This document shows positions 43,283 to 52,749 of a stretch of DNA of 64,000 nucleotides, in pieces (position 1 is the first letter of the stretch; every line of letters begins with the position of its first letter). Under the pieces are notes generated by a model. The model was not told the origin of the DNA and did no database searches. It saw only the letters and a program-made list of their open reading frames with translations. Made by a program: the position numbers and the translations under genes. Source of the DNA: Lancefieldella sp. Marseille-Q7238 (GTDB lineage Bacteria; Actinomycetota; Coriobacteriia; Coriobacteriales; Atopobiaceae). The stretch spans positions 1,306,530-1,370,529 of the forward strand of contig NZ_OX424407.1 in the NCBI RefSeq assembly GCF_949152215.1, in the 5' to 3' direction.

Positions 43283-44365
43283 GTGGCTGTGGAAAACGTC
43301 AAACTAACGAAGCTTGCCGAATGCGCTGGATGCGGTGCGAAAGTTGGAGCAGGTGAGCTTGCAAAGCTCCTCTCGGATATCAAGGTGCGTCAAGATCCCA
43401 ACTTGCTGGTTGGTTTTGACAAGGCGGACGATGCGGCAGTTTATAAGGTTACCGATGATGTCGCGCTGGTGGAAACTATTGATTTCTTTCCGCCCATCGC
43501 CGATGACCCCTATGTGTACGGGGCTATTGCGGCGACAAACGCTCTCTCCGACGTATACGCTATGGGTGGTGAGCCCAAGGTAGCACTCAACGTTATGGCG
43601 GTTCCGGAAGATATGTCTTCTGAGGTGGTTCACGAGATTTTGCGCGGCGGCTATGACAAGGTGTATGAAGCCGGTGCGCTCATTGTGGGCGGTCATAGCA
43701 TTTATGACAATGAGCCCAAATACGGTCTTGCTGTCTCAGGTTTTGTGAATCCAGCCAAGATGTATACCAATTCGGGAGCGCATGCGGGCGATGTACTCAT
43801 TCTTACCAAGGCGCTTGGCGTAGGCGTGATTACCACAGCAGTAAAAGCCAATATGGCAACCGCAGAAGAGATTGATACCGCCGAGCGCTCCATGATGACG
43901 CTCAACCGGTATGCGCGCGACATTATGGTGAACTTTGACGTTCATGCCGTAACGGACGTGACGGGCTTCTCGCTTATGGGACATCTGCTTGAGATGTGTC
44001 AGGGAGCGGATTTGAGCGCGGTGATTGACGTTGATGGCCCCGAGTTTATCTCGCCCCATGTGTTTGAGCTGGCTCGTCTAGGTATTCTGCCTGCAGGTAT
44101 GTATCGCAATCGTCGGTATGCCGAGAAGTACGTGGAAGCTGAAGGAGTTTCCCGTGAAAAAGCCGATGTGCTCTTCTGTCCGGAAACCTCGGGTGGCCTG
44201 CTTATTGCCGTGGCGCCTGAGGACGCCGAGGCGCTTCTCGCCGCGCTTCGCGCGGACGGGCGCGTGCCTTCCGCCCGCGTAGTTGGACACATGACGGAAA
44301 ACGAAGGCGCCGATGCTTCACACGGCCACACGCGCATCAGGCTGATGCACGGACGGGGATGCTGA
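43283..44365 (+). CDS. selD: Selenide, water dikinase (selenophosphate synthase)
   Basis: 360 residues from GTG 43283. The N-terminal active-site loop is ECAGCGAKVG: the catalytic Cys is present as cysteine (not UGA), but the second Cys of the AGCGCK motif is Ala. FDKADDAAVY, LSDVYAMGGEP, VGGHSIYDNEPKYG and CPETSGGLL complete the fold. It makes selenophosphate from selenide and ATP. No selA or selB is here, so it is an orphan-type SelD placed in the SDMH system for labile selenium in a molybdenum enzyme. Confidence 0.95.
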   Translation: MAVENVKLTKLAECAGCGAKVGAGELAKLLSDIKVRQDPNLLVGFDKADDAAVYKVTDDVALVETIDFFPPIADDPYVYGAIAATNALSDVYAMGGEPKVALNVMAVPEDMSSEVVHEILRGGYDKVYEAGALIVGGHSIYDNEPKYGLAVSGFVNPAKMYTNSGAHAGDVLILTKALGVGVITTAVKANMATAEEIDTAERSMMTLNRYARDIMVNFDVHAVTDVTGFSLMGHLLEMCQGADLSAVIDVDGPEFISPHVFELARLGILPAGMYRNRRYAEKYVEAEGVSREKADVLFCPETSGGLLIAVAPEDAEALLAALRADGRVPSARVVGHMTENEGADASHGHTRIRLMHGRGC

Positions 44366-44424
44366 GATACGGCTTTTAAGCGCGGGTTTTCACAGAATTT
44401 TCGTAGATAAGGATAGGTAGTACC

Positions 44425-45459
44425 ATGGCTGATTCACATGAGACGCTCTGCGATGAGCATTTTGTGCGTCGTCTTCTTGCAGAGCTGGAGGCAGATCGGA
44501 GCTTTGTGCTTTCAACGCTTGTAACCACAAAGGGCTCGATGCCGCGTCATGCTGGCGCTCGCATGGTGCTTCTGCAGGACGGAACGTTTTTAGGGACCGT
44601 TGGCGGCGGTTCCATTGAACTTATGGCGCAGGAGCGCTCACGCGCCATGCTTGCCGGCGCACAGCGAAATTATATTGAGTGGATGACACATGCCAAAACA
44701 GGTATGGCCTGTGGAGGAGATGCACTTGTTGCTTCATGTGTAGTCACTCCGGATCAAAAGGACTTCTTTGCAGACCGGCTGCTTAGTCTGATTGGCGAAG
44801 GAAAACCGTTTGTCATTACGGAACAGTGGTCGAATCCCGATCATGTGATAGTTGAAGCGTTGGCCATCGATGAACTTCCGGCGGATGACCCGCGAGCTCT
44901 TTTTGATATGCCCTTGTGGGATGAGGCAACGGCGACGTATACAGAGCCGTTGGGTCCCGATCCTGTGGCGTATATTTTTGGAGGTGGACACGTAGGACAC
45001 GCATTGACGCCCGTGCTTGCCAGTGTTGGTTTTAGAGTGGTGGTCTTTGACGATCGCGAAGGAGTGGCGGTGAAGGAAGCCTTCCCCGCTGCGGAGGCGG
45101 TCTTTCTCGGTGACTTCAAGCACATTTCAGAGCATGTGCATGTGACGCGCCGCGATTACGCGGTGGTAACAACTCACGGCCACGCGTTTGACATTGACGT
45201 GCTCGAACAACTCTACCTGTGCAAACCGGCGTATGTGGGCTGTATTGGCAGCCAAAGAAAATCGGCGTTTGCCCGTAAGACGTTGGAAGAACGTGGTGTT
45301 TCTAAGGAGTGGTCCGACGCCATTTATATGCCCATCGGGGATGATATCATGGCGGTCACTCCGTCAGAGATTGCTATCTCCATTGCCGCGGAGATGATTC
45401 GCTGCCGCGCTGACCTCCGTCCGGAAAAGCCGCATCAGAAAAAACCCGCTTCGGCGTAA
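44425..45459 (+). CDS. XdhC/CoxI-family molybdenum enzyme maturation factor
   Basis: 344 residues from ATG 44425. It has an N-terminal XdhC domain (TTKGSMPRHAGARMV, GTVGGGSIE) and a C-terminal Rossmann XdhC_C domain with YIFGGGHVGHAL near residue 180 and THGHAFD, GCIGSQRK. Members insert or sulfurate/selenate Moco in xanthine dehydrogenase. It closes the SDMH maturation arm, 59 bases after selD. Confidence 0.9.
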   Translation: MADSHETLCDEHFVRRLLAELEADRSFVLSTLVTTKGSMPRHAGARMVLLQDGTFLGTVGGGSIELMAQERSRAMLAGAQRNYIEWMTHAKTGMACGGDALVASCVVTPDQKDFFADRLLSLIGEGKPFVITEQWSNPDHVIVEALAIDELPADDPRALFDMPLWDEATATYTEPLGPDPVAYIFGGGHVGHALTPVLASVGFRVVVFDDREGVAVKEAFPAAEAVFLGDFKHISEHVHVTRRDYAVVTTHGHAFDIDVLEQLYLCKPAYVGCIGSQRKSAFARKTLEERGVSKEWSDAIYMPIGDDIMAVTPSEIAISIAAEMIRCRADLRPEKPHQKKPASA

Positions 45460-45591
45460 AGAGAGGGGCGCGTGCTTGCGCGTCTTTCAGTGTGGTTTAC
45501 AAGGTGGTTTACGAGGCTCTTTGCGCGGAGCGCTCTGCAAAAACATTGGCGTTACCGGGTCTTTTGGCAATAGGAGCGTAGTACAAAAGAT

Positions 45592-45601
45592 TCGTTATAT
45601 A
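45592..45601. promoter_or_regulatory. ModE-like half-site upstream of modA
   Basis: TCGTTATATA (its complement TATATAACGA is one half of the E. coli ModE box) lies 28 bases before modA. The second half-site 16 bases on is not conserved, so function is uncertain. No modE gene is in the window. Confidence 0.3.
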
Positions 45602-45629
45602 AGGTTAGGTTCGTTCAAAGGAGTACGGT

Positions 45630-46502
45630 ATGAAGTTCGAAAGCAGTGTTACCCGTCGTTCGTTTATCGTTGGCGCAGCAGGAGCCGCTACGTTTGGTCT
45701 TGCGGCTTGTAATGGCGGTAAGGCAAAGGAGGAGCCCGCAGCTAGCGAGAAGCCCGCTGAGACCCAAAAGCTCATCGTGTTTGCCGCCGCATCGCTGACC
45801 GAAAGCCTGACAGAGGCCGGTGAGCTCTTCAAAAATGCGAATGAGGGCGTCGATATTAGTTTCAACTTTGATTCTTCGGGCACCCTGAAGACGCAGATTG
45901 AAGAGGGCTCCGACTGCGATGTCTTCATTTCCGCCGGTCAGAAGCAGATGAATCAGCTTGATGCAAACGCCAAGAAGGATCACGACAAAGATCTTGATCT
46001 CATTGCGTCCGATACTCGCTTTGACATTCTTGAGAACAAGGTTACCTTGTGCGTGCCCCAAGATAACCCCAAAGCCGTTCAGAGCTTTGACGATATGGCG
46101 AAAAAACTCAATGCCGGAGAGGTTCTGCTCGGTATGGGCAACTCTGACGTTCCTGTCGGCCAGTATACACAGAAGATTCTCAAGTATTACAACCTTGATG
46201 AAGAGACGCTTGCCAAAGACGGACACATTTCCTACGGCACTAATGTCAAGGAAGTTACCACGCAGGTCAAAGAGGCTTCCGTTGACTGTGGCGTTATTTA
46301 CAAAACTGACGCTGCCTCCGCCAAGCTGCAGATGGTTGATGAGGCGACTGAGGAAATGTGCGGGCGCGTTGTCTATCCCGCGGCTGCGACCAAGAACGCG
46401 AAGCAGGCTGACCTGGCGAAGAAATTCCTTGAATTCCTGAAGACGTCCGATGCGAGCGCGTGCTTTGAGAAGGTCGGGTTTACTCCGCTTTCAAAGGCGT
46501 AG
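45630..46502 (+). CDS. modA: Molybdate-binding lipoprotein
   Basis: 290 residues from ATG 45630 (AAAGGAG). TRRSFIVGAAG and lipobox LAACN mark a Tat-type exported lipoprotein. The binding protein then has VFAAASLTESLTE near residue 50, with the oxyanion-binding Ser pair, SSGTLKTQIEEG and GNSDVPVGQYTQ near 170, which is standard for ModA. It starts the molybdate ABC transporter and Moco synthesis operon. Confidence 0.95.
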   Translation: MKFESSVTRRSFIVGAAGAATFGLAACNGGKAKEEPAASEKPAETQKLIVFAAASLTESLTEAGELFKNANEGVDISFNFDSSGTLKTQIEEGSDCDVFISAGQKQMNQLDANAKKDHDKDLDLIASDTRFDILENKVTLCVPQDNPKAVQSFDDMAKKLNAGEVLLGMGNSDVPVGQYTQKILKYYNLDEETLAKDGHISYGTNVKEVTTQVKEASVDCGVIYKTDAASAKLQMVDEATEEMCGRVVYPAAATKNAKQADLAKKFLEFLKTSDASACFEKVGFTPLSKA

Positions 46503-46535
46503 CGGATACATGAGTGCAATCAGATTGGTGCTTGT

Positions 46536-47231
46536 ATGGATTGGTATCCGCTCTATAACTCGCTGAGGATTGCCGCAGCGTCAACGGCGCTCGTCTTTTT
46601 GCTAGGCATCGCTCTGGCGAACGTTATAGCAAAGACACCAAGGGCTATCAAAGGCCTTTTGGACGTTATATTGACGCTGCCGCTGGTATTGCCTCCGACG
46701 GTCGTGGGCTATCTGCTGCTCTTGCTTTTGGGCCCGCGCCGTCCCATAGGCCTGTGGGTATTGCGTATTTTTGGCATGAAACTCACGATGGTTTGGTATG
46801 CGGCGATCTTCGCGACGGTTGTCGTGAGTTTGCCGCTCATGTATCGCACGGTTCGCGGCGCCTTTGAGAGCTTTGATGAAACGCTTGCCGACGCTGCTCG
46901 TACGCTGGGCAAATCGAACACATGGATATTCTGGCGGGTAAAGATGCCCTGCTGCATGAAGGGCGTCGTAGCGGGTACTGTTCTGGCGTTTGCCCGTGCG
47001 CTCGGTGAGTACGGAGCTACATCGATGATCTGCGGGTATACGCCCGGCAAGACAGCAACCGTGTCAACAACGGTATACCAGCTGTGGCGTACAGGAGATG
47101 ACGCGGCCGCGATGCAGTGGGTGCTGGTGAACCTTGCCATCTCTGCCGTGGTGCTTCTCGCGCTTAACTTTTTCGAGAAGGGAAGCCGGCGTACGCACGG
47201 GTCGGCTTCCTTGGCGGGAGGTGTGCGCTAG
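46536..47231 (+). CDS. modB: Molybdate ABC permease
   Basis: 231 residues. Five to six helices; the EAA-like loop ADAARTLGKSNTWIFWRVKMP near residue 125 and ALGEYGATSMICG are ModB/CysT-type. It forms the membrane channel with ModA and ModC. It overlaps modC by one base. A weak ribosome site precedes ATG 46536. Confidence 0.93.
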   Translation: MDWYPLYNSLRIAAASTALVFLLGIALANVIAKTPRAIKGLLDVILTLPLVLPPTVVGYLLLLLLGPRRPIGLWVLRIFGMKLTMVWYAAIFATVVVSLPLMYRTVRGAFESFDETLADAARTLGKSNTWIFWRVKMPCCMKGVVAGTVLAFARALGEYGATSMICGYTPGKTATVSTTVYQLWRTGDDAAAMQWVLVNLAISAVVLLALNFFEKGSRRTHGSASLAGGVR

Positions 47232-48316
47232 TGGCGCTTTCCGTTGATATTACTAAGCATCTTGATGGGTTTGACCTGCACGTTTCGTTTGATGTCGACA
47301 AGAGCAACGAGGTTCTGGCGCTTTTGGGACCTTCAGGCTGCGGTAAGTCGATGACGCTCAAGTGCATAGCTGGTGTCGTGCAGCCTGACCGCGGGCGTAT
47401 CGTGCTTAACAATCGCGTGCTGTTTGATTCTGAGACGCACCTTAATCTTCCTCCGCAAGAGCGCCATGTGGGATATCTGTTTCAGAACTACGCGCTCTTT
47501 CCTCATATGACGGTGATGCAAAACGTACTGGTGGGCGCCGTGGGACAGACGCGCTCAGAGCGTGAGGCGTCTGCACGCAAACAGCTGGAAAAGGTGCAGC
47601 TTGAGGGACTTTTTGATCGCCGCCCCTCCGAGCTTTCCGGCGGGCAGCAGCAGCGTTGCGCGATGGCGCGCATCCTGGCCAGCGAGCCTGAGTTGATCTT
47701 GCTTGATGAACCGTTTTCCGCCTTGGACGGCTACCTTCGTTGGCAGCTTGAATTGGAATTAAACGATACGCTGCGCGCTTTTCCCGGTGGCGCGGTATAT
47801 GTATCGCACAATCGCGATGAGGTATACCGTCTGTGCAATTCCGTATGCGTTATTGATCGAGGCATGTCTGATAAAAAAGTGCCCGTCAAAGAGCTCTTCT
47901 CGGCTCCCGCAACGCTGGCAGCGGCGCTCATTTCCGGCTGTAAGAACGTGTCGCGGGCTCATGCGACAGGTGAGAAGATCCTTGCATGCAGCGATTGGGG
48001 TATAGAGCTGCAAACAGCATTGCCGATACGCGGCGAGGTGCAGTACGTGGGCCTGCGAGCTCACTACTTTACGGTTCTTGACGGTGTTTCTGAGTCTGAG
48101 AATGTCATTCCCTGTGAGGTTGATCGCGTAATCGATAATACGTTTTCGACCATCGTAATGGCTCGGACGCCCAAAGGGGCGCTGCTTCGCTATGAGTGTT
48201 CAAAAGAATCCTGGGCGGCGCGCGGCGATTCAAAGCGGATCTTGTTGTATATTGCTCCTGAGCATGTCATGCCTCTCGTTGAGAGTACGGCGAAAGAAGA
48301 GATTTCTCATGCGTGA
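47231..48316 (+). CDS. modC: Molybdate ABC ATPase
   Basis: 361 residues from GTG 47231, overlapping the modB stop by a base. Walker A GPSGCGKSMTL has Met where Thr is usual after Ser. Also present are a Q-loop FQNYALFPHMTV, signature LSGGQQQR and Walker B LILLDEPFSALD. The C-terminal TOBE-like region (residues 250-361) is longer than a single Mop domain. It energises molybdate import. The 3' end overlaps moaA by 8 bases. Confidence 0.93.
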   Translation: MALSVDITKHLDGFDLHVSFDVDKSNEVLALLGPSGCGKSMTLKCIAGVVQPDRGRIVLNNRVLFDSETHLNLPPQERHVGYLFQNYALFPHMTVMQNVLVGAVGQTRSEREASARKQLEKVQLEGLFDRRPSELSGGQQQRCAMARILASEPELILLDEPFSALDGYLRWQLELELNDTLRAFPGGAVYVSHNRDEVYRLCNSVCVIDRGMSDKKVPVKELFSAPATLAAALISGCKNVSRAHATGEKILACSDWGIELQTALPIRGEVQYVGLRAHYFTVLDGVSESENVIPCEVDRVIDNTFSTIVMARTPKGALLRYECSKESWAARGDSKRILLYIAPEHVMPLVESTAKEEISHA

Positions 48317-49256
48317 TAATTTGGGGAGAAATATTCGCTATCTGAGACTTTCAGTTACGGACCGCTGCAATTGCCGTTGTCTGTATTGCATGCCGGCTCA
48401 CGGCGTCCCTATGCTTCGTCATAAAGACGTGCTTTCGTTTGAAGAGATGCGTGCAATTGTTGAGGCTGCGGCTTGGCTGGGTGTGAAAAAGGTCCGCCTT
48501 ACCGGCGGCGAGCCGTTGGTGCGCCGAGGCATAGTAGACCTGACGCGTATGATTGCTGCAGTGGACGGCATCGATGAAGTGGTTATGACTACTAATGCCA
48601 CGCTTCTGGCTCCTATGGCAGCCGACCTCAAGGCAGCTGGTCTTTCTCGTCTCAACATCTCACTCGATACGCTCAATTCCGAACGGTACGCGAAGCTGAG
48701 TCGCATCGGAACGCTTGCTGACGCGCTTGCCGGTATTGAGGCGGCACGGGAAGTGGGATTTACCCATACGAAATTCAATGCCGTCCTGTTGGGAGGCTTG
48801 AATGAGGATGAAATTCGCCCTCTTGCCGAAATGGCACAAAATGAGCCGGTTGACGTGCGCTTTATTGAACTTATGCGCATGGGAGAATGCGCCTGCTGGC
48901 CTGATGAGCGCTTTATCAGTGCTGATCGCGTGCTGGAGGTGCTGCCTGAGCTTGAAGCTGTGGGTTCCAGCGGTGTTACGGAGCTGTTCTGTGCGCCGGG
49001 CTGGCAGGGGAGAGTGGGACTCATTCGTCCTATGACGCATAAGTTTTGCAGCGATTGCGACAGAATCCGCGTGACTGCTGACGGCATGCTGAAGCCTTGC
49101 CTGCATTCGGCCTCTGAGATAGCGCTGCGAGGACTTTCAAGCGAGGAACTTCTGGATGTTTTGAGCAAGGGGATTGCCCAAAAGCCTAAGAGTCATACGA
49201 TTGATTTGAAGCATGCAAGCAAGGCGCTTCGGGCGATGAATGAAATTGGAGGTTAG
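48309..49256 (+). CDS. moaA: GTP 3',8-cyclase MoaA
   Basis: 315 residues from ATG 48309. It has the radical SAM CRCLYC cluster motif near residue 22 and [12 protein letters not shown]; the second cluster is in FCSDCDRIR near 248 and the later Cys in KPCLHS. The C-terminal residues end in GG, needed for MoaA activity. It makes the first Moco intermediate from GTP. Overlapping modC links uptake to synthesis. Confidence 0.95.
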   Translation: MRDNLGRNIRYLRLSVTDRCNCRCLYCMPAHGVPMLRHKDVLSFEEMRAIVEAAAWLGVKKVRLTGGEPLVRRGIVDLTRMIAAVDGIDEVVMTTNATLLAPMAADLKAAGLSRLNISLDTLNSERYAKLSRIGTLADALAGIEAAREVGFTHTKFNAVLLGGLNEDEIRPLAEMAQNEPVDVRFIELMRMGECACWPDERFISADRVLEVLPELEAVGSSGVTELFCAPGWQGRVGLIRPMTHKFCSDCDRIRVTADGMLKPCLHSASEIALRGLSSEELLDVLSKGIAQKPKSHTIDLKHASKALRAMNEIGG

Positions 49257-49257
49257 G

Positions 49258-49749
49258 GTGGCGTTTACCCATTTTAATGAGCAGGGACGAGCCCGTATGG
49301 TGGACGTTTCCGCTAAGGCTAAAACGGCGCGTATGGCGCGTGCGAGCGGAAAGATCTTCATGCGCCCCGATACGCTTGAACTGGTGCGTTCCGGCGGCAT
49401 TAAAAAAGGCGATGTTCTGGCTGTGGCGCAGGTGGCGGGCATTATGGCGGCTAAGCGCACCTGGGAGATTATTCCGATGTGTCATCCGCTTCAGCTTACC
49501 GGTATAGACATTACATTTGCGTTTGAAGGCGACGGTATCACGGCGGAAGTTCTTTGCCGCTGCACGGGGGAGACGGGCGTTGAGATGGAGGCTCTGACAG
49601 CGGCCTCTGCGGCCTGCCTGACTATCTACGATATGTGTAAGGCTCATCAGCGTGATATGGTTATCGACCAGGTCCGTTTGCTTGAGAAAGACGGCGGAGC
49701 GTCCGGTCATTTTATGCGAGAGGATATACGAGAGGATGGGCGCGCATGA
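49258..49749 (+). CDS. moaC: Cyclic pyranopterin monophosphate synthase MoaC
   Basis: 163 residues from GTG 49258, one base after the moaA stop (TTGGAGG site inside moaA). [19 protein letters not shown] near residue 14, [11 protein letters not shown] near 72, [12 protein letters not shown] and YDMCKA near 128 match MoaC. It completes the MoaA reaction to cPMP. It overlaps the MOSC gene by 4 bases. Confidence 0.95.
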   Translation: MAFTHFNEQGRARMVDVSAKAKTARMARASGKIFMRPDTLELVRSGGIKKGDVLAVAQVAGIMAAKRTWEIIPMCHPLQLTGIDITFAFEGDGITAEVLCRCTGETGVEMEALTAASAACLTIYDMCKAHQRDMVIDQVRLLEKDGGASGHFMREDIREDGRA

Positions 49750-50219
49750 GTTGTGAAGAGGCGCAATCCGCTGTAGAAGGTACGGTGCTCAGCTGCTGTA
49801 TCAGTCGTAAGAAAGGTACGCGCAAGCAATCTGTCGCTTCCATCGATCTTCGTGTGGGCGAGGGTATTGCAGGCGACGCACATGCCGGAAATTGGCACCG
49901 TCAGGTCAGTTTGTTGGGCAACGAATCAGTTGACATCATGCGCGAGAAGGGCGCGGAGCTGAATCCCGGAGACTTTGCTGAAAATATTCTTACCTCCGGC
50001 ATTGACCTGCGCACACTTCCGGTTGGTACCGTACTTGCCATAGGCGAGGTTCTTCTCGCGGTAACGCAGATTGGCAAGACCTGTCACCATGACTGTGAAA
50101 TCAGAAAACTCATCGGCACCTGTGTCATGCCCACTGACGGTATTTTTACGGTCGTACTACGTGGGGGTACCGTCAAGCCCGGTGACGTTATTCGCGTTCT
50201 GAGCGCTAAGGAGCTGTAA
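49746..50219 (+). CDS. MOSC-domain protein
   Basis: 157 residues, ATG 49746, ATGA overlap with moaC. The core MOSC pattern [23 protein letters not shown] near residues 37-58, FAENILTSG and the conserved Cys in [11 protein letters not shown] near 115 fit. These proteins are linked to Moco sulfur or selenium chemistry. It starts directly before the moeA-like gene. Confidence 0.88.
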   Translation: MSCEEAQSAVEGTVLSCCISRKKGTRKQSVASIDLRVGEGIAGDAHAGNWHRQVSLLGNESVDIMREKGAELNPGDFAENILTSGIDLRTLPVGTVLAIGEVLLAVTQIGKTCHHDCEIRKLIGTCVMPTDGIFTVVLRGGTVKPGDVIRVLSAKEL

Positions 50220-51254
50220 ATGAAACAAATCAAGACCGAAGAAGCGGTGGGACACGTCCTGTGCCATGACATGACCCAAATCATTCCCGGTACCGGAGCC
50301 AGTGACAAGACGCGCTTCAAGGGGGTGCGCTTTCAAAAGGGTCATGTAGTGGAGGAAGCTGATATTCCCGTGCTGCTGAGCATGGGTAAAGAACACCTTT
50401 TTGTGTGGGAGCTTAAAGAGGGTCAGCTCCACGAAAACGATGCGGCGTATCGCATGGCGGCACTTTGCCACGGCGAGAATTGCGTGGTGTCCGCAGAGCC
50501 GCATGAGGGAAAGCTCAACATTTCGGCCGGCACCGATGGCGTTTTTGTACTTGATACGAACCGACTCAATGCTGTGAACTCTGTGGATGAAGTGATGATA
50601 GCTACGCGCCGCGGCAACAGCGCGGTGAAAAAGGGCGCGCCGCTCGCAGGTACTCGCGTCATTCCTCTTGTGGTTGACGAGGCGGTTGTGAAAGCCGCTG
50701 AAGCCGCCGCTGATATTGATCATCACGGGGCGCTCATGCGCGTAGCACCCTTCTGTCTAAAGACCGCGGCAATTATCGCTACGGGTTCCGAAGTTCAAAA
50801 AGGTCTTATCGAGGACAAGTTTACGCCCGTCGTCAAAGATAAGCTGAACGCTGTGGGTATCGAAGTAGTGCGTTACGCTAAACCGGGCGATGATATGGAT
50901 GCGTTGGTTGTCGCTATTCGCGAAGCACTTGACGCCGGGGTTGATGTGATCCTGTGCACGGGCGGCATGAGCGTGGATCCCGACGATAACACTCCTGGCG
51001 CCATTAAGCGCTCCGGCGCGCGTATTGTCACCTATGGTGCTCCGGTACTTCCGGGAGCAATGATGTGTCTAGGCTATCTCAATGCTCAGGGCAAAGAGGC
51101 TCCCGGCGTTCCTGTACTAGGGCTTCCTGGCTGTGTTATGTATAGCAGCACGACCGTCTTTGATTTGGTGCTGCCCAGAATCGCCGCAGGTATTGAGCTT
51201 TTCAAGCGTGATTTTGTAGCGTTAGGTGAGGGTGGCCTTATCGTAAAGGAGTAG
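50220..51254 (+). CDS. MoeA-like molybdopterin-binding protein (short form)
   Basis: 344 residues, ATG 50220 immediately after the MOSC stop. The N-terminus EEAVGHVLCHDMTQIIPG resembles MoeA, and the molybdopterin-binding core has LCTGGMSVDPDDNTPGAI and PVLGLPGCVMY near residues 241 and 299. It is shorter than MoeA (about 410) and lacks the clear C-terminal domain IV. Related short proteins occur in SDMH clusters, so it may be a MoeA variant for the selenium enzyme. Inserts Mo into molybdopterin by analogy. Confidence 0.8.
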   Translation: MKQIKTEEAVGHVLCHDMTQIIPGTGASDKTRFKGVRFQKGHVVEEADIPVLLSMGKEHLFVWELKEGQLHENDAAYRMAALCHGENCVVSAEPHEGKLNISAGTDGVFVLDTNRLNAVNSVDEVMIATRRGNSAVKKGAPLAGTRVIPLVVDEAVVKAAEAAADIDHHGALMRVAPFCLKTAAIIATGSEVQKGLIEDKFTPVVKDKLNAVGIEVVRYAKPGDDMDALVVAIREALDAGVDVILCTGGMSVDPDDNTPGAIKRSGARIVTYGAPVLPGAMMCLGYLNAQGKEAPGVPVLGLPGCVMYSSTTVFDLVLPRIAAGIELFKRDFVALGEGGLIVKE

Positions 51255-51256
51255 CC

Positions 51257-51814
51257 GTGGCGCAGCAAAAAACAGCCAGTGAAAAGCGGGAAGCGTTGGC
51301 GCGACAAGAAGCGGCTGGAGTGTCGCGGAAGGCGTACACCGCGCGCGTCATTACGGTGAGTGATCGTTCTTCACGCGGTGAGCGAGCTGATGCGAGTGGC
51401 CCGGCCCTTGTCGCCTTTCTCAGCGAGAAGGGCTTGGCAGTTGAGCCTCAGGTGGCACTGGTGCCCGATGAGCGTGAGCGTATCGTCTCAGCCTTGCGCG
51501 CCGCCGTGGCTGACGGTATTGCGCTAGTGGTAACTACGGGAGGCACGGGCTTCTCGCCGCGTGATGTGACGCCCGAGGCAACCGGTGAGGTGTGTGAGCG
51601 CATGGCACCCGGCATTGCTGAGGCCATGCGGGCTGCATCGATGCGCATCACGTCCAAGGCCTGTCTTTCGCGTGGAGTCGCCGGAATTGCGGAGCGTACG
51701 CTCATCGTAAATCTGCCAGGCAGTCCTAAAGCTGCCGTTGAAAACATCTCATCAGTGATTGAACCTGTTTTTCACGGGCTGGATATTCTTCGCGGAACGG
51801 TCACTGACGGGTAG
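51257..51814 (+). CDS. Molybdopterin adenylyltransferase MogA/MoaB
   Basis: 185 residues from GTG 51257 (AAAGGAG upstream). It has a 30-residue charged N-terminal extension, then VITVSDRSSRGERADASGPAL, LVVTTGGTGFSPRDVTPEAT and LIVNLPGSPKAAVE, all of MogA/MoaB. It activates molybdopterin by adenylation before molybdenum insertion. It ends the mod-moa operon; the minus-strand gene on the other side ends 8 bases away. Confidence 0.93.
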   Translation: MAQQKTASEKREALARQEAAGVSRKAYTARVITVSDRSSRGERADASGPALVAFLSEKGLAVEPQVALVPDERERIVSALRAAVADGIALVVTTGGTGFSPRDVTPEATGEVCERMAPGIAEAMRAASMRITSKACLSRGVAGIAERTLIVNLPGSPKAAVENISSVIEPVFHGLDILRGTVTDG

Positions 51815-51822
51815 TGCGGCGC

Positions 51823-52749
51823 TTATGATGTGCGCGCAATTTCGCTGCGTGCGGTTTCAGCGAAAAGCGCGCCGCCGATAATGCAGAACGCTCCCGCTAT
51901 CTTGAGAATCCCAAGAGGTTCTCCTAAGAGCAGAGACGAGAACAGAACGGCGGAGAGAGGCTCAAGATACCCGAAAACCGCGACGCGCTGTACCGGAATC
52001 TTTGTGAGCTGCGGGAAGTAAAGACCGCTGCCAACGCCGGTGTTAAACAATCCTAGTATCAAAAGGGCGCCCCAGTTGACCGCGTGAATATCGGCGGGAA
52101 TCTCAATACCATGAACGAGCAGCGTAATGATGCCAACTGCTCCCGCACCGACGGCAAGCTGCATAGTGGTGCCTTCGAGACCCTCAATATCGGGAGCGTA
52201 GCGGTTCAAAACAATCATAGCAGCGTACAGTACCGCCGCGAGCGCTCCGTATATAAGCCCTGTAATCGAGAGATTCTCGCCAACGCTATAGCTGACGATA
52301 AGTACCATGCCGGCCAGCACTATCAAAAATCCAATAACTTTTCGCCGAGTGAGCGTTTCATGAAAGAGAAAAGGCGAGAGCGCCATAACTATGACCGGAC
52401 CGCAGTAGTATTCAAGGGTGGCGACGCCGATTCCGATATGCCGATAGGCCGCGAAAAGGAGCGCCCATTGGAGTCCGAGCGCGATACCTGCGCCGGCAAG
52501 GTACTTGAGCTGCTCGGGATGGCGTTTGCATGACAGGCGAGTGCGAGTTATTCCCAAAAGTCCAAAAAGAAACAGCATGCCCAAGATCATGCGGAAAAAA
52601 ACTATCTGATAACTGGGCAGATTGACACAACTTGCAACTATTCCGTTTGACCCGCAAATCAAGAGCGCGACAAGGTACGCGATTGTGGGCCGAACAGTTG
52701 GATTGCCTGCACTTTTGTTGTTAGTGCTTTTGTTGTCGGCAGTCGTCAT
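51823..52749 (-). CDS. EamA/DMT-family exporter
   Basis: 308 residues with ten hydrophobic segments and two EamA repeats; YQIVFFRMILGMLFLF and FGYLEPLSAVLFSSLLLGE are typical motifs. Substrate is unknown, possibly amino acids or metabolites. It overlaps the asparaginase start-side gene by 4 bases (ATGA), so the two are co-translated. Confidence 0.85.
   Translation of the reverse strand: MTTADNKSTNNKSAGNPTVRPTIAYLVALLICGSNGIVASCVNLPSYQIVFFRMILGMLFLFGLLGITRTRLSCKRHPEQLKYLAGAGIALGLQWALLFAAYRHIGIGVATLEYYCGPVIVMALSPFLFHETLTRRKVIGFLIVLAGMVLIVSYSVGENLSITGLIYGALAAVLYAAMIVLNRYAPDIEGLEGTTMQLAVGAGAVGIITLLVHGIEIPADIHAVNWGALLILGLFNTGVGSGLYFPQLTKIPVQRVAVFGYLEPLSAVLFSSLLLGEPLGILKIAGAFCIIGGALFAETARSEIARTS

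Noticed and set aside
43283-43340. UGA-coded selenocysteine in SelD
   Set aside because: The active-site codon is TGC (Cys), so no recoding is needed.
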